Part shown: one piece after another, positions 22,854 through 34,066 of the stretch
Layout: each line of letters begins with the position of its first letter
Position numbering within the stretch: position 1 is the first letter of the stretch
Source: Tomocerus qinae
Taxonomy: Eukaryota > Arthropoda > Collembola > Entomobryomorpha > Tomoceridae
DNA: 64,000 nt
Direction of reading: 5' to 3'
Assembly (NCBI GenBank): GCA_020055645.1
Contig: CM034548.1
Coordinates: forward strand, 2,232,001 to 2,296,000
The notes under the pieces: generated by a model
What the model saw: only the letters and a program-made list of their open reading frames with translations
The model's database searches: none
Told to the model about the DNA's origin: nothing
Translations under genes and position numbers: made by a program

Positions 22854-24188
22854 GACCACAGATATCCCTCTCAGTCTGGTCTAAGAGAGCCATTATATCC
22901 CTCCCAGTCTCCTATCAGTCACAGTATACCTCATATATACGTGGTTATATGACTCCTGACAATTTAAAATAAAATCTTTGAAAAAAATCATAGGAAAAAT
23001 TTATATTGACACTTGAAAATGGACGTCAGAGAATTTTTGAAGTTCACTTTTTAAATGTGTGGAGCACTTTTATTGAAATTCGATATGTATTAGAGCATTC
23101 AAGAGTAACTAAATTCATTTAAATATGTTTGTTTATATTCAGTTCTGTAATTTTCTCGAAAGATGCTTCATTTAACATAGTTTGGTGTTGATTACTTTAA
23201 TGATTAAATGACAAGAGGGTTGGCAATTTATTTAAGGTTTCCTACAAATTCAGTCGCCTGTTGTCTGATGCCTACAAAGCTGTATTTTACCTTACAAGGT
23301 AAAGTCGTACTTTACTGGCTCGCTGATTATTTGATTCATTGAAATCTCAACTCCTCTAATCATAGGTTGAAAGAAATATTTGGCAGATCAATCCAGATCA
23401 AAGAACTGTATATTACGGAGAACGTTGTCATTAATTGACGTCACGTTTCAATCCAGTCAAAAGTCTTGAGCCGTCCCTATAGTACTTAAACATCGATGTA
23501 GATGGTTTCCTGCTCCAGCTTGCCCGCGACACGATCAATTTAGTATCAATATGAGATAAATCCTATCCTGGGGAAACAGAAGATTCAGATTTGTAACAAT
23601 AATGTCGAGCTGTGAAAGTTGGAGTGGACGGATTTTCAAAAAATGAATTTAGGTCAACCGGCTATTTGCTATTGCCCAAATCATCATGGTAATAACATTT
23701 TGAATGTCATTGTGCTCTCTTGAGTGTAGATTGATGCTTGAGAGAAATGTGCACGTTAACCAATCTTAACAGGAGGTGTGTGAAGAAGGAAATAGAGATT
23801 GCCGAGGTGCTACAGCGGCGCATCATTGCACATTAATGGGCAACCACAAAGTCTGAAAGCCTACAATAATGTGGGAGATGTACGTCTTGGGCTGTTCTTA
23901 GGAAAAGGAGATACATGTGAAAGTTAGGTAGCCATAAGATGATTAAACTCTGTCAAGTATCAGATATTATAGCATTGAAAGTGATGATGATGAGGAGCTG
24001 AGGGAAATTGACGATGGCTTCTCTCTCTTGTGGCTTCTTTGTGTTAGTAGATGCAGTTATATAGTATTATAGCGCGGACTTATTAGTATTCGTTCCATAT
24101 AGGCCAATTACCCGTGTCAGCTGCTTAAGGGTTTACTTCCTTGGAGCATGGAATTGTTTGTTCTGGGTTTGCATTTTATTCATCCCAG

Positions 24189-24334
24189 TCGGCTCACCGC
24201 TGACTGAACAACACTCACACTCGTTCCACTTCCTTCTAAACAAACATTACTCGCCGTGGCTACAGTCGGACAAAATGCCACGACAAGTGCAACTGGAGAT
24301 TACCTACAAGGACTTTCGAGAAATTGCCACTTAA
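24189..24334 (+). CDS. possible last exon, unrecognised protein
   Basis: After a TTTTATTCATCCCAG acceptor, a 146-nt frame in phase 1 begins GSPLTEQHSHSFHFLLNKHY, ends ITYKDFREIAT and stops at TAA. An AATAAA follows at 24494-24499. The segment is richer in G+C than its surroundings. On the opposite strand the same DNA contains a GTGAGC donor after TTCAGTCAGCG, so a non-coding 5' exon of a minus-strand gene is an alternative reading. The family is not recognised. Confidence 0.25.
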
Positions 24335-24898
24335 AACTTCAAAGCCTCCTTTCCATCACTCCGTCTTAAAGAATACCTGCATACAATACCGTAAAATTCC
24401 TACTGGGAACTCTAACATCAAGCTTAATGTTCTGACTACGTGATTAATCGTCATTCGCAGCATTTTTACCTGTATTAATGGCTACTATATACTAATAAAA
24501 AAATCCTTCTTTACTTTATTCCTATTCATTTTAAAGTTATTGTCTGGAGTATCACGAACGTCCGGCTTAATAACAATTAATTATTAATTGGCTCTAAATA
24601 CCAATGATAATAACAACTAATGGCGTAAAAACTAGCCGACTAGTTTTATCACAATTGGTGATATTTAAACATTCCTCAACTTGCAGGCCAAGAAATACGG
24701 TAAAATATTTTCATTTTTAGCACTAAACGACCAAATGAAAATGCAGAATAAAAATGTACATATAATAAAAACATTACTGTACGTGACTCTGGAGGTTCAC
24801 TTTAAAAAATGAAATGATTTAAATGAAGATTAAAACAATCTATTTCATTACTTTCAAGTTCAACCTTAATCTTAATCTCAAAAAATGGTTATAATATA

Positions 24899-25110
24899 AC
24901 CAAAGTGATTTGAATGTTTCCACGGCTACGCCTTCAGGGATAAAGTGACAACGTGCTCCAGAAAACTGATTTTCCACAACCAGTTCTCCGAATCGAAATC
25001 GGGGAGAAAGTGGTTGGAAAGAACTGGTTGGCGGAAACCAAGTTTTCTGGAGCACGTCGTCACCTTACTCTGAGGGCGTAGCCCTTGGAAACATTCAATT
25101 CACCTTGGAG
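24899..25110. mobile_element. hairpin-type inverted-repeat element, ~210 bp
   Basis: Arms of about 90 bp face each other. The left arm reads GAATGTTTCCACGGCTACGC, then ACGTGCTCCAGAAAAC and CAACCAGTTCT. The right arm holds the complement of each block in reverse order. Similarity continues outward to CCAA-GTGA at both ends. There is almost no spacer, so a transcript would fold into one long hairpin. No coding capacity. The boundaries are approximate. Confidence 0.75.
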
Positions 25111-28100
25111 ATAACATTTAAAAAAACGTTAAGTAAATCTGGAAGTGGGAAATAGTGTTTTAAATGATTGTTTACGAGGTTGGAAAAGTCTTCACCCTTT
25201 TTATAATGGTTTTGTTTCTCCATCTACTACGTAATATTGTTTATAAAAGCGAGCCAATTAATTTTTCATTTCAAATTAGCGAAAGCTATACAACCGAAGT
25301 TATCAAAGTGCTGTCATGCAGATACGAGAAGCATTAGCCAAATCAGTAGACTCGTATACGAAATTTCAAGGATATTGAATACTCCGCATTTGACAATTCC
25401 AAAGCGTCGTTCATTTAAGTTTAGATTATCAGATGAAAGGTATTTTATATTTTAAACTCCTGCTTCCATGTGCAGAGACGGTGTAATTGCCTCTAAAATG
25501 TAATGAACGTTATGATTACCTCCTGGCAGGCAAATTCGTTCTGGAATGTTATATTCATCACTGTGTTCAACTGAGCGTGGTTTAACTGGTTTACTTTAGA
25601 GCAGTCACGTTGTTACAAAATACTGTGCTATTAAACTCAATAAATCTGGCTGCAAACTGGATGCTAAACTGTCAACAACCAATTCATTAACTAATACACT
25701 TACCTTGTTCGGCATGTGTTAATAAATGTTAGCCCAATTTAGATAGATAACAAAAAACGTGTACAACGTTAACTAAGTAAGCATGTATCTCTCTAGGTAA
25801 CATAATGGGTATACTGTGTATGTTGGTTCATGATAGGTAGATGAGTAGATGTCTACTCTAGTTATTCATCCTGCACTTTCACATACTTTTAGGTACGTAC
25901 ATGTACAGACATTATAAAACTTAGCATTTCTCCATGACAGCTAAAGCTAAGTGAATCTTAACAACTTAAACTCCTATAGATTCTCCAATTGATTTTTAAT
26001 GCCTGTTGGTGTTAACTCTTGAAGCCACCATAAATACATCATCGGAATCATTGGAATAACTAAGCATGTAATTTCTAGGGCCCATTAATGCCTGTAGCTT
26101 TGATACTAGAGATTTGAAATTCGGATATTTAACATTAGTAAGGTGGGAACCTTCAAAGATTAGCTACGTTCTCTTTTTCTGCACGAAATCGAAACTTCCC
26201 GAGAGAATGTGCCTTTGACTATAGCCTTGATTTCAACTGCTGGTTGCCAGTACCTCGAATATTAATTGTTGAAATGAAATTGATTTGATTTGAAGGAGAT
26301 TACATAACCTTATTATTCGATTACATAACCCACGAGCAAAGTGGAAAATATTTGTAGATAAACGGTTCAGTAGAATTCTTCACCCGGGAAAACAACCAAT
26401 ATTATTAACCATGGCGTAATTTTACATGGCTTTAGAAGTGACCCCGCAACACTAAACTACAGTTGTAGTATAATAGCTCTTAGCTATGTTGGTCATTTCA
26501 CCCAGATATACATTTTTGTGTTATACTCGTTTTTGAGTTATATAATAGTCGAATGAAAATGTAATCAAAAGCACTTTAGCTTAATATGCAGGTAGAGGAA
26601 TTGAAATAGTGAACTCTTCAAATCATACTTGTGATTTACACTGGAAAAGGTGAAATTTGGATCACCACATAATTATTATAAATGCTTATGCGCACGTAGT
26701 ATGGGGTAAATGGATACTCACGCACGATGTCTTGTGCTACGTAGGCCCATAACATAATATACTAACCATATGTAAAACAATAACTCTTCATTAGGTTGGA
26801 TCCGTCTAGTCAAAGACCTGTGTTGTCTGCATACTTCAAAGATTTATTCTGTGATGACCCAATCAAATCTTTTTAGATGTGATTCTGCCTACAGTCTAGA
26901 CAACCTGGAGGATAGTGATCTGTGACCAACGTCGGCATGACGTGAACTGTTTTTTGGCAGGCCTTTGCGATAGATGCCATGAAATATTAAGTAAATACAC
27001 CGTAGTGTCTATAACAGCCAAGTAAATAACATGACATTAAGTTATACGGCCTGCCACAAATAAAGTTCATGCGGTATTTACAGCCCACTCGACACTCCTC
27101 TCGTGCTATACTGCAACTACGACTTACACTGTACAAGATGATGCATGGCTCTACATATTTTCTTTCTAAATGCACCGCCACTACTTTAATCTGAATTTGA
27201 AATGCTCGAAATCAATAGAATTTCTTCGACTCCAGCGTCATGTTGCTTTGGATAGAAGCTTCAAACAGATCTAAGGATTTGCATTCGTTTGATAATATTT
27301 ACGAACTGCAGCGAAAAGCAAATCTGACAAAGAACAGAATAATGTAGCCTTCCGAAAATGGTACTACAAAGAACATGACAGAAATCGGAAATATCGTGAA
27401 TCAGGATCTTCTTCTCCATATTATGCTAATTGCAGTCCTATTTAAATCCCACGTCGCACTCCTACAATAAAACTTATAAGACTTATATTGCGCAAAACTG
27501 TTGCATTAAAACTTGCAGGCACATGATCATTTCAGAAAGGTAGAAACTAGAAACATGAGGGGACGAGGAACATTTAAATTCATGAATTATATTTCAAAAT
27601 TAGACTTCAAGAGAAAATTGCTGGATTACTTTCAAATTACTATTATAGAGGTACATAGCGACAATTACATTTGAAGTACTTTAGATACACTTGTACAACG
27701 GTTCGTCACATGTAACATTATTTGGATAGAGAGAATAAATGATGTTGTAGAGCCGTGATATGTATTTATTTATTTTCTAAAAGTAAACAAGAGAAAACGT
27801 CAAAAATTTGTATGAAAATATTATGTGCAATAAAGCAGCAAGTATACAGATATACAAAGGAACAAAATATGTTGAAAGATATATGAAAATATGGACAAGA
27901 AAATAACAAAATGGAATGTGCTAAAATGCTAAATATATTTAAATAAATTGTAAAGAAAGACAAAATCATGTATCGAATGCAGCAAACTATTTCCAACAAT
28001 TGTCAAATTTCTTCATAAATTTCTGTCCTGTATTACAATATGGACATAATTGATCAAAAGGACAAAAAGATGTGTCAATTTGTTTTTTCTTAATTATGTT

Positions 28101-29690
28101 GGTAAATATGAGTAAACACCCAAGTAAGTAAAAATTAAATATTTTCGGAAAAGGGCAAGCCGCTTTAAAGTAGCGAAACATAGACGAAGTTACAAGACTG
28201 AATTCTAAAGCTTAAAAAAGTTTTACGCACATATCACGGATCTGAGCAAGTTGGCTATCTTGTCATTCAATTACTATGAAACAAAATTTTGTTGCATAAA
28301 TATTATTTCCTATGGATATGATTGTCGAACTACATAGAAAAGCAGGTTAACTAGTCAAAGGCTATCAAATTATTCAAGTATTATACGGCTCAGGGTAACT
28401 TCCATTTTATGGCATGTTATGTCTGCTACAATGTTAGAGCTACTAACCTCAGTGAGATTCATTTACTCCTGTCAGTAATTGATCACAGCCGAAGGGGCGA
28501 AACCATTCACTCACTCACAGTTGTGTAATGCAGAGTTTGGACTCACATTGCATGAGGCTACATGCTATAGTACACAATATTTATTACGGGCTGTGAAGAA
28601 GAAAAGGGAACACCGAGCACGTATTTAGAGATAGCCAAAGCTATTGGCTATAATAATAAACCAAGATGGATGTAAGCAAGGTAGCAACGATTGGGTCAAA
28701 TGCCAGGTACACAGGGTAGTATACAGAGTTCAATTTAAATTAAATACATAGCATTGTATTTTAGTGCCATCCTTGATTTTAGTGCATATATGAATACATT
28801 TGCCAACAAACGTTGCCCCTTAACCTCTAGCCACCTGTTACGAGTCGTATGAACTGTCTCATGACTCTCTATGGTCAACAGAAGTTCCAGAACTCAAGTT
28901 TCATCAACTTTTAGATTTTGAGGGTGTGTGACGGACACTGCCCAGTAACGAACTTGGAATTTGTTTTGACCCTATTCGAACGTTTGAACGAATTATCTGT
29001 ATCCTTCCTCATAATATGTGTTATCGCCTAGAGTACCAAACGGACAGACAGCACGAGTATTCCCATAAGCGTAGCATTAATTGCCACCTTAATGAAAACA
29101 TTAGTGGGTAATTCTCATTTCCCATCTCATGGACGAGTGGATAACGGGTCAGCAGTTATTAGTATCCGAGAGTAAATGCACTCAGAAATCAACAAATTCA
29201 AAATATAGAGTGTTTGGAGTTCGGAAAGATTGGTATGATATGAGACTTATTAGTTGCCCATGGCAGTTGTTACTTATGTCTACATAAAATTGACATAAGC
29301 TTAACTTACTATACATACTCAGTCTGTCATACAAATTCATTTTGTCGGTCAAAATCTGCCACACAGTTGTACTACTTGCTAAAATGTCATTATGAGTGCC
29401 ATACAAATTAACAAGGACCGGTGGGGTATTGACGATAGAAACATAGAAGACTCACTCCATAGCAATTTCTGGTACCTCTATCTCTATATTATAATCTCAG
29501 TCTTGATAAATGTACTTTACTTGGTTAAAGTAAGACACAGGTTGCAGAGGAGGGTGAGGGTGAGGAGGCATATACATTTAATAGCCATATATTTGAAATT
29601 ATTTTGCAATGAAACAAAGGTAAAGGTTAAAATGGGCACAATAAATAACCGTGTAATAGATTAATCGACTTCTAACAGATTTGTTGATAC
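25111..29690. other. quiet AT-rich stretch, no recognised gene
   Basis: Only short frames are present. At 25702-25720 on the minus strand, ATGCCGAACAAG is followed directly by GTAAGT. This could be a start codon in a first exon, but it is unsupported. The frame at 29392-29664 (plus) has a hydrophobic stretch followed by an Arg-rich run; its length is within chance. Nothing else was seen. Confidence 0.4.
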
Positions 29691-29699
29691 CACAAATAG

Positions 29700-30100
29700 G
29701 TACAATCTGGTTCAATTCATTCCCCCCTGACTGGGGGAATTAATTTAACCCGATTTTTACATGCCCCTGACTGGGGTAGTGTAAAAATCTAAAATTGGAA
29801 ATAACTTTCGTTTTATTCGTACAATGCGAGCCTTTCGAGAAATTGCCTTTCCTTGTCAGCATATTTTATTCTAAGTTCTTGGCACGACTATGTACAATAT
29901 GAATAAGCACGCGCATGTGAATTGCAACAAAATGCCGCATTGTCCATTGCATAGATAGATACATAGATAGATAGATCCTGAGACATAGGAATAAATGATT
30001 TTATTATATAGAGATATTATTGGATGTTTCGAAATGAAACCAAATGTGGAGGCGCAAACCGTTTTAAATTCAGTAGGAGTACTGGGCCTAATAATATTGT
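29700..30100 (+). repeat. dispersed repeat fragment with C/G hairpins, copy A
   Basis: It contains CCCCCTGACTGGGGG and CCCCTGACTGGGG hairpins followed by AAATAACTTTCGTTTTATTCGTACAA. This corresponds to the unit of the tandem array at 58930-59390 (hairpin, then CGTAACTTCCG...CGTACAAAG). The stretch TTTCGAAATGAAACCAAATG to GAGTACTGGG at 30019-30092 is similar to 58628-58690. At about 29986-30007 the complement of TCTCTATATAATAAAATCAT may be an element end. A Helentron/DINE-like origin is possible but not shown. Confidence 0.5.
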
Positions 30101-30790
30101 AGTTAATTGTAGTTGATCTTGGAAGTTGCCGCCAAAATATAATAAAACTCTAATAATAATAAGAAATTATATTTACAATAGGACATGGTCATTTCCGAAG
30201 CCCCTGATACAGATTTTTACACTCTCCTAAAAGTACTCTGGTGCCATCTTACCAAATAACTTGTCGATGTGTCCATTGCAGAAATCTTATGTAAACCTTA
30301 AACAGTCGACCGCGTTATGTCCCAAAATGCGATGAGTAATGAAGGATAAAGTGTTAACAAAGTAACAATCCTACCTTTTACAAATATTTGTTTGAGTTGG
30401 ATTTAAAAATGACTGGGGAACCAACAACGGTGGTACCAAACTAACTAGTGAATTGTGTTATCTACGATTTTCAAATTCATTAAAAACTGTCAAATATTAT
30501 TTAGAACGTCAATAATACATTTTTCTGACAGATTTGATTGTATATTTCCAATCATACCGTTTCTTAAGAAAGTAGTTTCAATTTCAAGCCGTGACGTTCA
30601 GCCTTTTTGTTAGTATTACATTCAGAGTCGTTTGAAGGGTTCATTTGTTAAATTATACGTGTAAAAATATGTCTTTGACATATAGTGACTAATTGATGGG
30701 AGGCATTTTATAGTGTATGTTTTGGATTTTACCGTTGACCAATTAGTATCCTGGGCATGTCACTCTAACTGCAGCATAATATGCGTCTAC

Positions 30791-31391
30791 CAGTGTACAA
30801 AATTTACCACTTTTTAGCCTTTTTTACCATCACAGTGGTAAAAATGCACTTAATGGTAAAAACGCATTTAATGGTAAAAATGGTAAATTTTAGCGATTGA
30901 TTAGACAGCTGAGTACAGATACACTAGACTTACTAAACTATAAGTTTTAAAACTTTATTTTCTATGAAATATTTCCAATTAGCCCCTAAATCAATTAAAT
31001 TAATCATATTTATTTGATTGTACATCAAAAGTTATAAAAAAAAATTTAGAAAGAAAGATTGTATTTGGTATCGCCCATTTAAAATTGATACTAATTTAAT
31101 TGCAATTAATTTCTCAATCAGCAAGGGTTGTTAGCGCCCCCATTAGTTGAATCCTACTCTGATTGATGAACACTTATCAATTAGTGACAACAATGATCAT
31201 CTGCTAAGCTATTTCATACTTTGGCACCGAATTTTATTCAAAATTCAAACACGAAATTTAAATGAAACTATTTTTTACCATTTTTACCATTTATACCACT
31301 TACCACTACTTTTTAGGTAGTGGTATTTAACGTTAAATACCATTAAAAACCACTTACCACTGGTAAGTGGTAAATGGTATTTTGTACACTG
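30791..31391. mobile_element. non-autonomous hAT-like element, family 2, complete copy (601 bp)
   Basis: A perfect 8-bp target duplication, GCGTCTAC, lies at 30783-30790 and 31392-31399. The terminal inverted repeats are CAGTGTACAAAAT on both ends, a typical hAT start. Subterminal regions are built from repeated GGTAAAAA and ACCACT motifs, including the near-palindrome TACCACTGGTAAGTGGTA. The interior has no transposase frame. Related copies start at 41261 and 61959. It lies about 120 bp downstream of the exon candidate 31513-31766. Confidence 0.88.
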
Positions 31392-31512
31392 GCGTCTACC
31401 TTGTAGCAAGATAATGCACAACTGAGCATCCACATAATTAATTCTTATTGTGTCAGGCCCCGCCCTGCCTTTATTTGCATTATTTGTTGGAGTTTTGGAA
31501 TGATACAATATT

Positions 31513-31766
31513 TTAATAACGGTTTGCTGTGGATGACCAGATCTTTTGATGTGGTTTCCATTTTAATTTGCGTAATCTGATAAGGGCAGTGGAACGAATA
31601 ATGCGAGTGAGTCTTCCTTGACCAAAAGGCCCACAAGCCGTCAGCTCGCCGAGTATGTACACATTTCGACTGTACTCGAGGGAAAGTCCATTAGGACGGA
31701 TGTCAGTGACTATATATGGAGTGATCTCTCTGGGAGGGAACTGTAGGCGAATGGGCGTGAAACTGT
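31513..31766 (-). CDS. probable last exon of an unrecognised gene
   Basis: On the minus strand a strong acceptor (TTTGTTACTTTTTCCAG) precedes 84 open codons in phase 1. The product begins DSFTPIRLQFPPREITPYIV, continues with VTDIRPNGLSLEYS and ELTACGPFGQG, turns basic (IRLRKLKWKPHQK) and stops at TAA-side position 31513. The other two frames close early. AATAAA on the same strand at 31475-31470 lies about 40 nt past the stop, as expected for a poly(A) signal. The segment is richer in G+C than its flanks. I do not recognise the family. Upstream exons were not found. Confidence 0.5.
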
Positions 31767-32398
31767 CTGGAAAAAGTAACAAAGCAAAGACGCATACTAA
31801 TGCATTAGTGTCGTTATTATAACAGAATGGATCTCCCAGAAGTAGCAAGGGGCCTATTATAATGTACTAGCCAACAGACGATACGAACGAGGATGGAATG
31901 AATAGATAAACGATGAGTGAGATCTGTTTAGTTACGCGCAGTCAAATGACTTGCACCGGGGAGAAAGTCCTCCTGTCCTCCATGTACCTTTGCCTATAGG
32001 AAGATGAATCAAAATAATGGACAGACAGGCCCTGCATAAGTAGCAGTCGGTAGTGGCAGATCACGCCAGCCAACTTTTCCAGTCAGATTCATACCTCCTT
32101 AACTTCCTCTCTGTTACTCTCAGGGTTCAATTCACACACCTTCCTTACTTCTATTATAATATTTACTCATCTCTGACTCCCTCGCATGAAACTAGCGACC
32201 GACTCAGACTTTTTGGTCTCGTAGACTGTGGGAATCAGCTTCAGGGACTAAACTCCTTTCTTTGACTTTACTCAGATGCATACAACAAGTTCTACAACAG
32301 AATCCTACAATTTTGTCTCTTTAGAGATGTCTGTACCAGTTATTCATTGCCACGTACTATTTCCTATCAGTTGTTTCCTAATGAAAAATGTCTTATTA

Positions 32399-33208
32399 CC
32401 GTAATAATCGATATAATTCCGCGTACTGAAATAATTCCGCGTAGGCGGAATTATTTCGATTTTACTTCGCCTTTTTGGTTGTTAATGGTAATAGTTCCGC
32501 GTATCGAAATAATTCCGCGTACCTGTATCTAAAAAATTACGAAGAGTAAATGTCGACTCTGCTGTCATCCAAGGAGGATGTACTAAATACATCCAGCCAG
32601 CAGATGTCAGCTGGAACAAGCCGTTCAAAGATTCCATCAGGAAACAATACAATGTGTTGGTAACCACTCCTGGAAACTTTGAAACTTCTAAAGGTGGTAA
32701 TTCAAAGCCAGACTCTTTGAGTGTAGTCTGCAGTTGGATCGTGGAAGCCTGGGATTCCTTAACAGCAGACTATTAAAAAATCCTTCTTCTCTTGTGGAAT
32801 TCTAAATGCCACGGATGGAACCCAGGAGAATTTAATAACGGCATTCAAACCAAGCAAGGATTGTAAAGAAGGGCGTGAAATGCTACAGCGGCAGTACATG
32901 CAAATAGAACTGCCCTTAATTCATGAGGACGATATTTTATTGCCTTCGGACGAAGAAGACATGGACCTCGATTTAATCGATCCGAAAAATATATATCCCT
33001 GTCTTCAGATGATGACTTCTAAATATTTTTATAAAACATTTTATCCCATGTATTGAAAATAAAATAAATATTGACCTAATGAAAAATAATTCCGCGTATC
33101 GAAATAATTCCGCGGGCGCGGAATTATTTCGACATTTTTGGCCTTTTCAGGAATTTTTTTATGTGCTTGAAACAATAATTCCGCGCGGAATTATTTCGAT
33201 TATTACGG
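32399..33208 (+). mobile_element. pogo-like (Tc1/mariner superfamily) DNA transposon remnant, 810 bp
   Basis: It is flanked by TA on both sides (32397-32398 and 33209-33210), the target of pogo elements. The ends match as inverted repeats over about 25 bp starting CCGTAATAATCGA, with one mismatch. Both subterminal regions carry several copies of TCGAAATAATTCCGCG in either direction. Between them lies the last third of a pogo/Tigger transposase (32522-33022). It is an internally deleted copy that could not move by itself. Confidence 0.9.
32522..33022 (+). pseudogene. C-terminal part of a pogo/Tigger-type transposase, broken
   Basis: The frame reads VIQGGCTKYIQPADVSWNKP, the hallmark block around the third catalytic residue of the DDE_1 (pogo/Tigger/CENP-B-like) transposase domain. 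The D of QPADVSW is the likely catalytic position. It continues with SWIVEAWDSL, SFFSCGILNATDGTQ and an acidic tail of LPSDEEDMDLDLIDP. The reading frame shifts near 32774, inside GACTATTAAAAAA, and again near 32990 before a final SLSSDDDF and stop. The DNA-binding helix-turn-helix and the first two catalytic residues are absent, so this is a relic. Confidence 0.88.
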
Positions 33209-33546
33209 TATACATTATAGGTTAACGGAGGCAAGGTCAGCCCTAATTAATGATCCTAACATAATTAAATTAAATTCATTTATGCATATGATTACTTAAT
33301 TACGACTACAGAATAACCCTTTGTATGTATTCGAATCCAGATGTTCCACTCACAGTCCTACTAAGAGCTTTATTCAGGAATGCATACAAACATCCAGGTT
33401 ATCCACTAAAGCATCTGACCTTAACTGAAAAAGTATGGGGCAGTTAAAGGAATTTATTCCAAAAATCTCACAGTAGAGTAAATAACTGTATTGGTGTTAT
33501 CATGGAAGAAGCATGTAATAGTGTATATTTGTATGTTATTTTAGTT

Positions 33547-33775
33547 CAGGGAACAAAAAAGGACATTTTTTGCCTTTTTTATAAAAAAGGTAGCAGTACG
33601 ATTTTCAAATAGCAGTCCTTTTTTGCCTTTTTACCTTTTTTGATGTAGCAACTTGCACTATTTACTTCCACTTTACATGTAAATAAGGTAAAAAAGGTAA
33701 AAATGACTGCTTTTTTACAAAAAGTAGCACTTTTTACCTTTTTTGTAAAAAAGGAGTACCTTTTTTGTTCCCTAG
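33547..33775. mobile_element. short inverted-repeat element with hAT-like ends, ~229 bp
   Basis: The ends are CAGGGAACAAAAAAGG and the complement of TAGGGAACAAAAAAGG. The interior is a mirror of CCTTTTTTGCCTTTTTTA-type runs and a GTAGCA block in each half, so the whole element folds on itself. The CAGGG start suggests hAT, but the flanks show no clean 8-bp duplication. No coding capacity. Confidence 0.65.
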
Positions 33776-33854
33776 TTGTAAGGTCAGTGGCAATAAAGGC
33801 ATTCCTTCTATGTGAGAAGTCAATACAGACAAGGTAAAATATTAGTCATGTGGC

Positions 33855-34058
33855 CAAGGTAGGTAAAATTTTAGATTGTCAAGGTGATGTGACATAAGGT
33901 AATTTCATGCTCGAAAAAACCGATTTTTTTGCAACCACGATTGAGGGGACACTCCCCTTTGTCCCCTGCAGTTTCCTGGTTGCCGTTACCATTGGCAACG
34001 GGGAGCATAAAATTACCTTACCCCGCGTCCTTTTCGATCTAAAATTTTACCTACCTTG
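33855..34058. mobile_element. non-autonomous hAT-like element, 204 bp, with perfect ends
   Basis: A perfect 8-bp duplication, CATGTGGC, lies at 33847-33854 and 34059-34066. The terminal inverted repeats start CAAGGTAGGTAAAATTTTAG and match perfectly over 21 bp. A second inverted pair, AAGGTAATTT and AAATTACCTT, lies further in. Intact ends and duplication suggest a fairly recent insertion. The frame that runs across it is not a gene. Confidence 0.88.
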
Positions 34059-34066
34059 CATGTGGC

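Noticed and set aside
29392-29664. Plus-strand frame of 90 codons with a hydrophobic stretch and Arg-rich tail
   Set aside because: The Arg run comes from a purine-rich simple repeat (GAGGAGGGTGAGGGTGAGGAGG part). No homology or transcript signal supports it.
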